The notes below the pieces were generated by a model that saw nothing but the letters and a program-made list of their open reading frames with translations, was not told where the DNA came from and ran no database searches. Positions 32,655-42,276 of a DNA stretch of 64,000 nucleotides are shown here, piece by piece. Both the position numbers and the translations under genes were made by a program. This stretch comes from Macrothele yani (Eukaryota; Arthropoda; Arachnida; Araneae; Macrothelidae), in contig CM077025.1 in assembly GCA_039090855.1 (NCBI GenBank), positions 93,352,489-93,416,488 of the forward strand. The letters are read 5' to 3'. Positions within the stretch are counted from its first letter, which is position 1; the number at the start of each line of letters is the position of its first letter.

Positions 32655-33045
32655 TGCTTTGCAACAAAACCCGAATTACAGTGCTAAATATTTTAAATTT
32701 TAAATTGCTTTGCATTAAAAATTTTTTAAATATTTAGCGCAAATGTAGTGACCACCGAGATCTTCAGATTTTACATCTTTATATTATTTTCTGTACGTTA
32801 TTTAAAAACCACCGTCTATTTGAACGAATCTGATACGATGGACGAACTACAATAGTATAATACCACCAGAATGTGACAGCTTATCCTCCAAAATTTTCTA
32901 TTCAGCTGCGTAGCGCCGGCATCAAGATTCGAGCTGCGTATGAAGAACAATAGTAGTCAATTTCTTCTTCTAATTTGACTTAGCTGCAGATTTCCACCAA
33001 TCATTGCCAAATGACACGGTGTGGGAAAAAAACCCAGTTTTTTTG
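32655..33045. other. A+T-rich gap
   Basis: No recognised feature lies between two SINE copies. Confidence 0.5.
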
Positions 33046-33049
33046 TGGG

Positions 33050-33165
33050 GAGAGGGGGTTGGAGATTTAACGACCATCGTGAGAAACTCTTAGGGGCTGT
33101 AAGCAGTCGCCCGTCCCTGCAAAAAGGGCCACTGATTCCAGGGAAGGGAGATAACCACTGCCATA
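33050..33165 (-). mobile_element. SINE-1 3' half
   Basis: GGAGATTTAACGACCATCG, GCAGTCGCCCGTCCCTG and CTGATTCCAGGGAAGGGAG are the SINE-1 body in reverse orientation. The tRNA-related head is missing beyond about 33165. Confidence 0.85.
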
Positions 33166-33169
33166 GAGG

Positions 33170-33635
33170 ATGGGTCTGTGCGTGATGGACAACAAACAGC
33201 CGTCGAGTCATCTGGAACGATGACTTACTAGAGGACGCGAGGCTTAATATATTGTACTCTTCCTGTAAAATACTACGAACACCGTCCCAGAACAAGAACA
33301 TGTCTTTAGGTTTCGCACATGAATCTGTATACGTTCTACATCTGAGATCATATCCGTGCCATGCGATGCACGAGTTCTGAACTGCTAATCGGGCTGCCAT
33401 ACTATCTTACTGGAAGTTGTTTAAGACCATAACATTACAGTGTTCGGCGAAACATGTTTTACCGATGGAGCATGGTTTCCTCTCAGCGGGTATAATATGT
33501 TTGCTCAAGAAGTATATCCCATTAAATTTTTTTCTCCTAAACTTGACAGAGTACTGCGCCAAGATTGACACATGACCTTTTACTTTAGTGCGCATGCGCG
33601 ATTTTCGGCATGGTTGTTGGGGGTTTTTTTGGGGG
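33170..33635. other. Unassigned stretch
   Basis: A minus-strand open frame at 32957-33400 overlaps the SINE fragment and has no recognisable motif. No other feature was found. Confidence 0.4.
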
Positions 33636-33639
33636 GAGA

Positions 33640-33825
33640 GGGGGGTATTGGAGCTTTAACGACCACAGTGAGCAACGCAATGGGCTATAAGCAGTCGCCC
33701 GTCCCCAATTTATTTAGGGTCAGTGCCGCAAGACAACCACAACATCCATGCCTCACCGGGATTCGAACCTAGACCACTTTCGGACGAATGATCAGAGGCC
33801 ATCGCTTAGACTACTGCGCCGTATG
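33640..33825 (-). mobile_element. SINE-1 copy with internal deletion
   Basis: In reverse it shows GGAGCTTTAACGACCACAGT, GGGCTATAAGCAGTCGCC, GGGATTCGAACCTAGACC (B box) and TTAGACTACTGCGCC (A box). The segment that normally holds CTGGTTCCAGGGAAGGG is missing. A G-rich run (33625-33650) precedes it. Confidence 0.9.
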
Positions 33826-33884
33826 GTTCAATTTGTACCTTACAATGAATGTTTGGCATTTTAAAGCCGTGCCCGTCGCAATCT

Positions 33885-34490
33885 TGTTTTGTGCAGCTAT
33901 AGCTTACAGAGTTGAGCAGAGAATATGCATCAGATTTTGCCACAAACTCTGCCACACGTTATGGAAAACAATTCAAAGGATTATAAAGTTTTTGGGGATA
34001 AAGCTGTAAGTGCAACACAAATCAAAGAGTGATATCGACACAAAAAGATGGTGAAAGTCTGTTGCGGGTTCCGAGCGTTTAGGAAGGCCCAGGAAGACTG
34101 TGTGCTGTAAACAAACTGAAGACAAGAAGTACTACCAAGCAGTTCTTCGTCGCCTACGAGATGCAGTGCGGAGATGCAGACCTGCGTAGTAGCAGGAAGG
34201 TAACTGGTACACGACCATGCCCTACCTATTTGTCTCACACCATTATGCATTTTTTTGTCAAACACGAGGTCCCACAAGTGAGGCAAACCTCACTCTCCAG
34301 ACATGGCTCTTTCGACATTTGGCTGTTTCTGAAGTTGGAAATGCCTTTGAAGTGGAGAAGATTTAAAGACATAAAAGAGATCAAGAAGAACGTCATTCAG
34401 CCCCTTTTGACGATTCTTAAGTGACTTCAAAAATTGTTATGATCAGTAGACAGATGGCTAAAACAAGTGCGTAGTGTCAGAAATTGCCTA
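33885..34490 (+). pseudogene. mariner transposase, internally deleted
   Basis: EQRICIRFCHKLCHTLWKT and SATQIKEWYRHKKMVKV (different frames) fit the N-terminal helix-turn-helix of cecropia/mellifera-type mariners. A GRPRKT linker follows near 34083. After a jump the C-terminal part appears: FKDIKEIKKNVIQPL, FKNCYDQ and VSEIAYFE at 34370-34500. The catalytic centre is largely deleted. Inverted ends were not identified. Assignment to mariner is fairly sure; the subfamily is not. Confidence 0.65.
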
Positions 34491-34589
34491 CTTTGAATGC
34501 AGCTGGGACAGCAAAGCAATAGGTTACTTAGGTTTATTTACTGCCCTTAGGTCGGATGCTATTTGATCATACCTTGAATTTATTTATAT

Positions 34590-34673
34590 TTATAACGGGC
34601 GACTGCTTATATATAGCCCATTGAGTTGCTCACGGTGGTCGTTAAACCTCCAAATCAAAAAAAAAAAAAGAAA
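34590..34673 (+). mobile_element. SINE-1 3' end with A tail
   Basis: GGGCGACTGCTTATATATAG, GCCCATTGAGTTGCTCACGG and TGGTCGTTAAACCTCCAAAT are followed by an A run at 34659-34671. The 5' part is absent. Confidence 0.9.
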
Positions 34674-34700
34674 ATTGCTTAGTTTCTACGAATTTAATTA

Positions 34701-35860
34701 CACTGCCGGACAATAGCAACGATAGCAACTATAAAATGGAAGGCAGGAAAATGTGGAAATTAGCATAAGTGCGGGATACAATAAGACGTGTTGTGCGTAT
34801 GCAAATTTTGGATTGCCGAACTTGTTCGTGACGTCATAGCGCTGATAAGAGATATAAAGGATTTGACGCGTATTGACCGTTGTTGTTCAAACGCAAAGTT
34901 GAAAGGGAAAGAATCAATTGACGAACTTGCAATTTTCAGTATGTCTTCCCGACATCACCTAGATGATTTTACGCGTGGCCGTATTATTGGCAAGATTGAA
35001 GAAGGGCGAAAAATAACAGATGTTGCCAGGGAGTTCGACGTCAGCCACAGTGTTGTTTCAAGGCTTCGGAAATCATTTCAAACAAATGGAGAGTGTAGCA
35101 AACGTCACAGGGGAGGTCGTGTTCGCAGTACGACACCTGCAAAAGATCGATACATAGTGCTATCAACAAAAAGATACCGGTGCAGCACAGCTAGTGAGGT
35201 AGCCGATCAGTTTATGGCTGCTACTGGCAAGCGGATCTCCCGAAAAACTGTCGACAGACGTTTGCATGAAGGAGGACTATACACCCGCCGTCCTGTTGTG
35301 TGCATCCCATTGTCCAGACGTCACCGTACCGCCCGTTTGCAATGGTGCCATCACCATCGCAATTGGACTGATAACGACTGGTCTGCTGTCCTCTTCTCAG
35401 ATGAGAGTAGATACAGTCTGTCGTCTGATTGTCGACGACAACTGATCTGGCGTGATAGTGGTACTGCATATTGTCCAGCAAACATACAGGAAAGGGACAG
35501 ATATCCGACATGTAGTGTCATGGTATGGGCTGGTATCATGATAAATGGCCGTACGTCCCTCTATGTGCTTCCAACTGGGACTGTGACTGGCCAACGATAC
35601 ATTAATGATGTTCTACTACCTCATGTTCGCATGTTCCGTGGTGCTGTCGGTGATAGATTTATTTTCATGGACGATAACGCAACATGTCATCGAACAGTCG
35701 CTGTCCAGGAGTGTCTTCAGAGCGAGGATGTTCAACGCCTCGGAAAATGTGGGTAAACACCAGAGGAGAATGAACAAATAATAATTGTACTCTACTGTGT
35801 TAAAATTCGTTTCCTATCAATTTTTCTCACCAAAGTCTTTGCACAATATGTGTATAATGT
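34701..35860 (+). mobile_element. Tc1-F element, 3'-deleted
   Basis: The left end CACTGCCGGACAATAGCAAC follows a TA at 34699-34700 and is of the Tc1 type. The matching right end (GTTGCTATTGTCCGGCAGTG) is not found downstream, and the transposase is cut short, so the 3' part has been deleted or replaced. The right limit given is only approximate. Confidence 0.75.
34941..35756 (+). pseudogene. Tc1-F transposase, open but C-terminally truncated
   Basis: ATG 34941 opens MSSRHHLDDFTRGRIIGKIE; the helix-turn-helix continues REFDVSHSVVSRLRKSFQ. GRVRSTTPAKDRYI is the linker region, followed by a second DNA-binding helix (GKRISRKTVDRRL). The catalytic domain has VLFSDESRYSL (first Asp), SVMVWAGIMING and FIFMDDNATCHRTVAVQE (second Asp), with no stop or frameshift in 271 codons. 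It then ends at LGKCG, before the block with the catalytic Glu, so about 80 residues are missing. This is the longest clean Tc1 frame here, but the DDE triad is incomplete. The start was chosen because upstream codons show no family similarity. Confidence 0.88.
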
Positions 35861-36148
35861 TTACCAGAGAATTTAACTTTCCCGCTCAGCTAGTTAGCAT
35901 AAGGTTGATTATATTCCAGCAGCAGTAAGACAATCAAGGCTTATTGTGCTTTAGATATTTTGCGAACACAGTATTTTATATGATGTGAATCGGCTAATAG
36001 TGGGTAATTAAAGGTTTGAACTTTGCAAATAAATTTCAGACTGACACAAATATCCATGCGTGGAAACATGTAGGTGCTTAAAAACGAACAAAAAAATCTG
36101 ACTTGTGTGACTGTCTCAAATCTTCATTATTTCAGATGGCTTCCTTTT
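35861..36148. other. Short non-coding gap
   Basis: No feature was recognised between the remains of Tc1-F and repeat R145 copy 3. Confidence 0.5.
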
Positions 36149-36645
36149 TTACGCTTTCCAACCGTAGTTTGAAGAAGTGTATATGCTCCAGCTTTGTCCG
36201 TCTGTCCGCACGATAACTCGCTTACAAATGGTTCGATTTCGGTGAAATTTAAGCATGTGGTAGGGGGCCACCTGGGGGCAAACCGTTTTGAAAATGGGTC
36301 ACATGGGGTAAAAGGTCTCGACATAGGAGCGGGATCCATTCCATTGCCCTTATGCGTCATAACTTACGTAAATATGGATCGATTTCAATGATATTTTAGT
36401 ATGTGGTAGGGGACCACCAGGGTACAAACCATGTTGAAAATGGATGCAGTGGGGTCAAAGGTCAGGACATAGGAGCGGGATGCATTCTATTGTCCTTATG
36501 CGTCATAACTTGCGGAAATGTGGTTCGTTGAAATTTTAGTATGTGGCAGGGGACCAACTGGGGACGAATCCTATTGAAATTGAATGAGATGGGGTCAAAG
36601 GTCAGGACATAGGATCGGGGTCCATTCCATCGCCCTTATCCCATA
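36149..36645 (+). repeat. Dispersed repeat R145, copy 3, left part
   Basis: It shows the R145 start (TTTACGCTTTCCAACCG), the GTCCGTCTGTCCGCACG tract and three units with TTCGATTTCGGTGAAATTTA-like starts. At about 36645, after CCATCGCCCTTATCC, the sequence changes to an unrelated 390-bp segment. R145 sequence resumes at 37037. Confidence 0.88.
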
Positions 36646-37036
36646 CTATTAAAGGAGCAATTCTTGTGTGTATGCAAATTTTATTTTGAAAACTGCTCTA
36701 AGGATTTTGATGAAAGTCGTCAACCTACCGTTTTCTGGTACTAGAAATCAATTTAGCTTGATCTCGACTTTAGGAAAATTCGTTTAGTGGGATAAATAAC
36801 CATCCCCACTTATCACGTTTTTAGTGTCATGTCCTCGTCCCATTAATGTTACCCATACTTAGAAATCGTCTGGAGTCACACTCTCGCGATTGAGATGTTG
36901 GCGCGCGGTCACGCCATCCGTCTCATTACGTCACGCGTTGTGTGTGGATCCTATTAACGTTTTATGACGTCACACTATTTCGAGCAGATGGTCGCGATTC
37001 CCATCTGCCTCATTACGTCACGCGTTGTGTGCGCAT
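36646..37036. repeat. Segment inserted between R145 blocks; Helitron-like motif
   Basis: It begins CATACTATTAAAGGAGCAAT and TCTTGTGTGTATGC, then GAAAACTGCTCTAAGGATTT and TGATGAAAG, a sequence type I associate with short non-autonomous repeats of insect genomes. Inside, CTCATTACGTCACGCGTTGTG occurs twice in near-identical form, about 90 bp apart (near 36922 and 37011). No coding potential. Classification is uncertain. Confidence 0.5.
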
Positions 37037-37681
37037 GTCCGTCCGCACGACAACTCGCGTAAAAATCGTTCGATTTCGATACAATTTTAATATGTGGTAC
37101 GGGAACATCTGGAAGGAACCTAAGTGAACGAAATGGGGTCAAAGGTCAGGACATAGAAGCGGGATCCATTCCACTGCTCTTATGCGTCATAACTAACGTA
37201 AAGTTTTGATTTCGATGAAATTTCAGTATGTGGTAGGGGACCAACTGAAAATGGGCGAAATGGAATCAAAGGCCAGGACATAGGAGCGGAATAATTTCCA
37301 TCGACATTATGCATCATAACGTACGTAAAAATGCTTCGATTTGGATGAAATTTTAGTATCTTGTAGGGGCCGGCCTGGGGAAGGATCCTATAGAAAATGG
37401 GCGGAATGGGATCAGAGGTTAGAACACAGGAGCAGGATCTATTGCATAGCCCTTATGCATCATAATTTACGTAAAAATGCTTCGTTTGCGACAAAACTTT
37501 ATTATGTTATTTCGGAGGTAGACCAAACCGGTTCTGTTGAATATCATCGAAATGGAATTAAAGGTCAGGGCACAGGACTGAGATGTATTCCACAACTATT
37601 ATCCTCATAACTTGAGTGATGATTTTTGGTATGTTAGAAAGCGTATCATTATCAATGCATTGCATGTTTTTACTAACTTGT
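37037..37681 (+). repeat. Dispersed repeat R145, copy 3, right part (or a separate copy)
   Basis: It starts within the GTCCGTCCGCACGACAACTC tract and has four units of about 140 bp. It ends GCATGTTTTTACTAACTTG. Because it restarts at the CCGTCCG tract rather than in mid-unit, it may be an independent copy lacking the first 60 bp, not the continuation of the left part. Confidence 0.85.
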
Positions 37682-38017
37682 GTTATTTTACGTAGTATTC
37701 ATGATTGCTTTACTGTGTTTTAATGATCAATAAAAAGCTACCGTGTAAATGATGTGATTCTCAAATTAAAACTAACAGTCTGTTTTCATTATCTGTCTCT
37801 TCTTAGTTTCGGTTTGTGAAACGAACTCAGGAGTTTACTTTCCGAAATGTTCTAGTACTTTCACCTGAAAACTACCAAGGTAAAGGAGAATTTACTGGTT
37901 TTTCTTTGTTACTTTATGTTTTACCTTTTATTTTATTTTTTTGCAACACATAGTGTGCCGTTAATATACGTATATTACATAACAGCACAGAGTAGGCAAG
38001 ACATAGCATTATGATGA
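37682..38017. other. A+T-rich gap
   Basis: No recognised feature. Confidence 0.5.
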
Positions 38018-38229
38018 AAATTCTCTAAATACGTGGAGTCAGTGAATAAACAAAGACATCACTCTTTCCACGTTTATCAACACATAGCAACCGAAAAATT
38101 GTTATCGGCCACTGCTGGGATCGTACCCCAGATCTCTCGATATCTAGCTGAGTTTTTCGCCTTACGCTAAAATGGCCCACAATCAACGACGCTAAGTGCG
38201 TTTATCTATCAGCTTCTGATATCACATAT
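38018..38229 (-). mobile_element. SINE-2 copy A
   Basis: Read in reverse it holds GGGGTACGATCCCAG, a B-box-like sequence. Upstream lies ATTTTAGCGTAAGGCG and downstream CGGTTGCTATGTGTTGATAA, CGTGGAAAGAG. Two further copies lie at 38333-38535 and 38553-38722 and a relative at 40692-40862. It is a tRNA-like family distinct from SINE-1. Confidence 0.7.
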
Positions 38230-38332
38230 CCGCAGAATGTGCTCAGCAACTGAGATGTCTTCATCTGTTGGGCATATTAAGGACACAAGCTATATATTAA
38301 TTATAACAAAAAATCCAAAGGGCGAGAACAAC

Positions 38333-38535
38333 AGTGAAAATCCTCTAAGTACGTGGTGTCAGTGAATAAACAAAGACATCGCACTTTCCACGTTTATCAA
38401 AACACATAGCAACCGAAAAATTGTTATCCGGCTATTGCTGGGATCGGACCCCAGATCTCTCGATATCTAGCCGAGTGCGTTCGCTTTACGCTTCAATGGC
38501 CAACAATCAACGGTGCTATGTGCGTTTATCTATAT
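38333..38535 (-). mobile_element. SINE-2 copy B, left arm of a palindrome
   Basis: Same family and orientation as copy A, with GGGATCGGACCCCAGATCTC (B box in reverse). It forms the left arm of a large inverted repeat with copy C, separated by about 17 bp. Confidence 0.8.
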
Positions 38536-38552
38536 GTGATGTCAGAAGCTAG

Positions 38553-38722
38553 CAGATAAACGCACATAGCGCCGTTGATTGTTGGCCATTGTAGCGTAAC
38601 GTGAACGCACTCGGCTAGATATCGAGAGATCTGGGGTACGATCCCAGCAGTGGCCGGGTAACAATTTTTCGGTTGCTATGTGTTGATAAACGTGGAAAGA
38701 GCGATCTTTTTGTTTATTATAC
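38553..38722 (+). mobile_element. SINE-2 copy C, right arm of a palindrome
   Basis: This is the reverse complement of copy B: AGATAAACGCACATAGCGCC, AGATCTGGGGTACGATCCC, AACAATTTTTCGGTTGC, ATAAACGTGGAAAGAGCG. The minus-strand open frame across it (38542-38724) is a SINE read-through. Confidence 0.8.
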
Positions 38723-38886
38723 ATAGCTGTATATTTTACTTGGATGAAATATTTTTCGAGACATTGGTAATATTAAATTATACTGGTTTCCATTAATTAA
38801 GAATAAGAGTCAGAAAAAATCCTGATAACTGAAAAAATACGCGCTGGTGAAATATTGTCGCGTGCTTTTTCTATATATAAGATGCG

Positions 38887-38985
38887 ATGACAGTAAAACC
38901 TCGAAAATTCGGCTTCCAGAAAACCAGCACTTTTCGAATTTCGCTTTCGTGAGGACATCCGATGTTTTCTCAATAACCATGGAAA
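38887..38985 (+). repeat. pogo/Tigger-like terminal sequence
   Basis: CAGTAAAACCTCGAAAATTC followed by GGCTTCCAGAAAACCAGC resembles the ends of pogo/Tigger-type elements (CAGTRRAACCTCGNNNATNC). A matching opposite end was not found, so this is an end fragment or solo relic. Confidence 0.45.
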
Positions 38986-39014
38986 TCTCCCGATGTACCG
39001 TTTCAAGAAAGATT

Positions 39015-39145
39015 TATGACATGGATGAAAACCGAGAGATCTCAGAGCAACTCAGACGGCTGTAAGCAATCTCCTGTTTCTAACTTTAGGCCACTGGTTC
39101 CAGGGAGGAAACAGAACCAGTGCCATCACACAAGCGCATCGCCTA
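39015..39145 (-). mobile_element. SINE-1 copy, degraded
   Basis: AGAGCAACTCAGACGGCTGT, AAGCAATCTCCTGTTTC, GGCCACTGGTTCCAGGGAGG and CGCATCGCCTATACCAC follow the order of SINE-1 in reverse. The B-box region is deleted. Confidence 0.7.
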
Positions 39146-40509
39146 TACCACATCTAGAACTTGTCCCTATCCCAACGTCAAACGAGTGAATGGAAGCTAG
39201 CACTTCAGACAACTCTGCCATTGAAGGGTAAAAACATGCGGCAAACCAGCTTCTTAGCACTGACGAAATAAGCAGCGATTGTTTAAGTGAAATCCACGAA
39301 GCTTTTAAAATAAATGTGCGGAAATATTTTTTGCGGAAAGTAATTCTTATAATCTGAAATTTCATATTCCTAACTCTCTGATACTTTTGCAACAATGCAG
39401 ATTCAACATCTTTATTGAAAGAAAGTAACACCTGAGTTACTTCATAACGTTTTCAAAGAGAAAACATTTATTTCTTTATTGCATAGAAGTAGGTCACCAA
39501 CAAATCAGATAAACGCGCCTGAAATGAAAAACGTTGCCCCAAACCTTTGACTGATTTAGCTCGAGCTTAGCTTCAAAATGTAAGGCCACATTGCTTCGAA
39601 AAATAGAAAAAAAGTCCAGCATGTACTATGTTTAATTCCCCTAGACGGGAAATGTTGAAAGACGTTTTGACAAGAAAATCGATCCAAAGTGAGTGGTACA
39701 GAGGTACTTTAGACTTCACGAATAAAACATCCAAAATAAAAGGGTTTTTTTCTTTCGTTCAGCCAGCACTCTGTATTTCATTAAAAGATTTAATCTATGG
39801 CTATCCAAAAAGAAAAAAAAAGAAGTAATGTTAAAATGGTTTTTCCATTTTTAAATATGTAGGAACGTATTGCCATAGAGTGAATTAAGCAGGAAAATCC
39901 AGACAAATTTGTGTTTTTTTAATAAAGTAAAAAACAAGTTATTCACAAAATAATCTCCATTTTTAAAGTGTCACTATGTTGCTTTCGGTATTTTGAAGTG
40001 AAAACATGTATGTTTTACAAGTCAAATATACTCTCATGCTGTTAAAATTGGTATAGATAAGAAATAAAATTATGAGTGACGCTCTACAGGGCTAATTAGT
40101 TTAGAGCGGTTCAGTGAATTTTCTGTGAAAACCATAATTACTATCGAAATGTAGGAAAACCGATGCAGAAACCTGAATTACAAAGTGAATGTACGTATGC
40201 TAATTTACAACTTTTATCCTTATGCTAAACTTGCAGCTCCTCTCATATGTGTTGCATCATTAGAGTAATATTGTACTTACGGGAATAGAAAAGACGCACA
40301 TAGTTGAAGAACTCTTTCGGTGAAGCACGCGTTCACGATTTCTTGATAGATTCACCCGTTGTTATCCGCCGTTACAATCATCACCTCAGTTCAAAAAATA
40401 AAAAAAAATCACTTTATTTTATGCTTCAACGGGGCTATATTCCATTTCAGCAAACTGATCGATTTATTATAACCATTTTAAAAATAATGGTGATGTTGTA
40501 AAACACTGG
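39146..40509. other. A+T-rich intergenic stretch
   Basis: No gene, array or known repeat was recognised in about 1.35 kb. Short open frames (39126-39431 minus, 39628-39828 plus, 40304-40501 plus) show no motif. Confidence 0.5.
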
Positions 40510-40691
40510 AAAACGTACGTATGACAAGAACTGACTAACACCTTATATAAACAATCAAAAGTATTCCGATGCCACAAAATATTGAGAAAAATGGCTTTAT
40601 TGTCGCAATTATTAGTTAGTATGCCCATCTTTTGCTTGCATGACAGCAGCACCACGTCGAGGCATACTATCAACCAATTTCCGGTAGGTGA

Positions 40692-40862
40692 GTAATAAGT
40701 ACACAGTTGACGTGGACTACGAATATCAAATAGAAGTCATCGCTCTTTCCACGTTTATAAGTGAGTCACGGAAAAATTCTCATCTGTCGCCCCTGGACAT
40801 CAAACCCAGGGTCTTCCACTTACGCGCCGGACATGCTTCCAATGCACCACAACGGCCTCGAA
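40692..40862 (-). mobile_element. SINE-2-like insertion within Tc1-G
   Basis: In reverse: GTGGTGCATTGGAAGCATG (A-box region), CCTGGGTTTGATGTCCAGG (B box) and ATAAACGTGGAAAGAGCGAT, the tail block shared with SINE-2 at 38.0-38.7 kb. It separates the C-terminal end of the transposase from the preceding part. Confidence 0.65.
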
Positions 40863-40932
40863 ATTCTACAGACTCACATACGACAAACTACCAAAGTTTT
40901 GGTCCTACAAAGCTGCTGCCATTTCATCCAAG

Positions 40933-41095
40933 AATACCTATTGGATGAACTGAAGCGACGGATACGTAACCGACCACATGGACAGTCTTTGCTCTCCACT
41001 CGCCCTACAAAGCTGCTTCCAGAGTGAAGAGCAAAGACGGTCGTTGTGGTCGGTTTCGTATCCGTCACTCCAGTTCATCCAAGAGGTATTCTGTC
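40933..41095. repeat. Inverted duplication of transposase C-terminal coding sequence
   Basis: On the plus strand 40936-41005 encodes EYLLDELKRRIRNRPHGQSL. On the minus strand 41027-41095 encodes EYLLDELE followed by RRIRNRP-like residues. The arms of about 70 bp (GGATGAACTGAAGCGACGGA against TCCGTCACTCCAGTTCATCC) face each other around about 25 bp. A third CCTACAAAGCTGCTGCC block at 40903 shows that more than one rearrangement took place. Confidence 0.8.
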
Positions 41096-41154
41096 GGATT
41101 AAGATCAGAGCTCTGAGCACGCCAGTTTAACAATTTCACCTCATTTTCAAGAAA

Positions 41155-41427
41155 CTGGTCCTGCACACACTGTGTAGCGTGGCAGGAACTGGTCCTGCCC
41201 ACGCTGTGTAGCGTGGCAGGAACTGGTCCTGCCCACGCTGTGTAGCGTGGCAGGAACTGGTCCTGCCCACGCTGTGTAGCGTGGCAGGAACTGGTCCTGC
41301 CCACGCTGTGTAGCGTGGCAGGAACTGGTCCTGCCCACGCTGTGTAGCGTGGCAGGAACTGGTCCTGCCCACGCTGTGTAGCGTGGCAGGAACTGGTCCT
41401 GCCCACGCTGTGCAGTGTGGCAGGAAG
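41155..41427. repeat. 34-bp tandem array, eight copies, hairpin-forming
   Basis: CTGGTCCTGCCCACGCTGTG recurs every 34 bp from 41155; inner copies are nearly identical and the first and last diverge (CACACAC, GCAGTGTGG). Each unit contains CCACGCT-GTGT-AGCGTGG, a perfect 7-bp stem. Across the unit border lies GCGTGGCAGGA-ACTGG-TCCTGCCCACGC, an 11-bp stem with one bulge. All three minus-strand frames are open because the unit lacks stops; this is not coding evidence. Confidence 0.97.
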
Positions 41428-42276
41428 CTCGACCGGGTTGGAGTTCATGGTTTTTTGGTTCAGAGTTCATGGTTTTTTGGTATAATAACTAACGGGCCAA
41501 CTCTCGCCCATAAGAAAGAAAACAACTCTATATCATGATAGAGCCTCCGCTGGACACTTTGGAAGAACCTAGTTCAACGAAAATCGTTCTCCGAGCTGTC
41601 GCTTAATCGATACCCGCGCATTAGATTGGAAGAGCGAAAAGCATGACTCATCTCTGCGCGAAGAACAACTTTCCAGTTGCCCGTAGTCCAGGAACGACGA
41701 GAGACCCACCACTCCAAACGACGCTTCCCATTCACGGTAATGATGTGTGGCTTGGGTTCCGCTGCTCTACCGTAATAACCAACATCGTGCAACTCCTCTG
41801 TGGATAGTTACGGTACTAACCGGGCCATTAAAAGCATTTCGTTCTTCAGAAGCGATGGAAACGGCACAAAAAGAACGGGATTGCTTAACATTTCTTACCA
41901 TATCTCTTCTGTCACGTTCCGACAGTTCGAACTACTTTCCTGAACGTTTTTCTTGCTGTAGTTGCCACGTCCTGCTTCCATCTCTTCACGACATAACTTA
42001 CAGTTGATTTTGGTATGCTTAGTTTAGCTGCAATGATCCGTATGGAAATCTATTCGAATGATATCCCATAGCCAGCCCATGCTGGAACTCGGAATGTTCA
42101 CGCCCACGACGCATATCAGCTTCAAAGTTACTGATAACACGACAGAATATCTTAGTTTTATATGCATAGTTTCCCACTCACAGCGCACCTCTCTGCGCAA
42201 CCGTACTTTGCAGTTATGCAAATATTTGGTAGTGTCAGAGTACTTTTAATAACATAGTGTATTCGTAGCTACGTAT

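Larger units (their letters stand above)
40510..42010 (-). pseudogene. Tc1-G transposase, interrupted
   Basis: In minus-strand order: STVSYVVKRWKQDV (N-terminal, about 41990), DVGYYGRAAEPKPHIITV and RRSWTTGNWKVVLRAEMSHA at 41640-41792 (region of the first Asp, here changed), then the 34-bp array where the second-Asp block should be. At 41070-41150 come LENEVKLLNWRAQSSDLN and PTEYLLDELE (catalytic Glu region), and at 40600-40690 RKLVDSMPRRGAAVMQAKDG, the C-terminus. The SINE-2 copy separates the last two parts. Numerous stops are present and it is inactive. Confidence 0.8.
40520..42252 (-). mobile_element. Tc1-G composite element, scrambled
   Basis: The likely ends are CAAAAGTATTCCGATGCCAC near 40546 and, read in reverse, TAAAAGTACTCTGACACTAC near 42250; they agree at most positions and serve as inverted repeats. 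Between them, on the minus strand, lie transposase pieces in N-to-C order from 42010 to 40510. They are interrupted by an eight-copy 34-bp array, an inverted duplication of the C-terminal coding part and a SINE-2 insertion. Confidence 0.65.

Noticed and set aside
32957..33400. 147-codon minus-strand frame
   Set aside because: Its C-terminal part lies in a SINE-1 fragment and the rest has no recognisable motif.
37341..37610. 89-codon frame in the R145 repeat
   Set aside because: Other R145 copies do not keep the frame; it is repeat read-through.
41155..41427. CRISPR-like array
   Set aside because: Units are head to tail without unique spacers, inside a transposon pseudogene in eukaryotic DNA.
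41065..41470. Three overlapping minus-strand open frames of 78-127 codons with a repeated protein motif
   Set aside because: They are open only because the 34-bp repeat unit lacks stops in all frames; 34 is not a multiple of 3, so the same peptide appears in all three frames.
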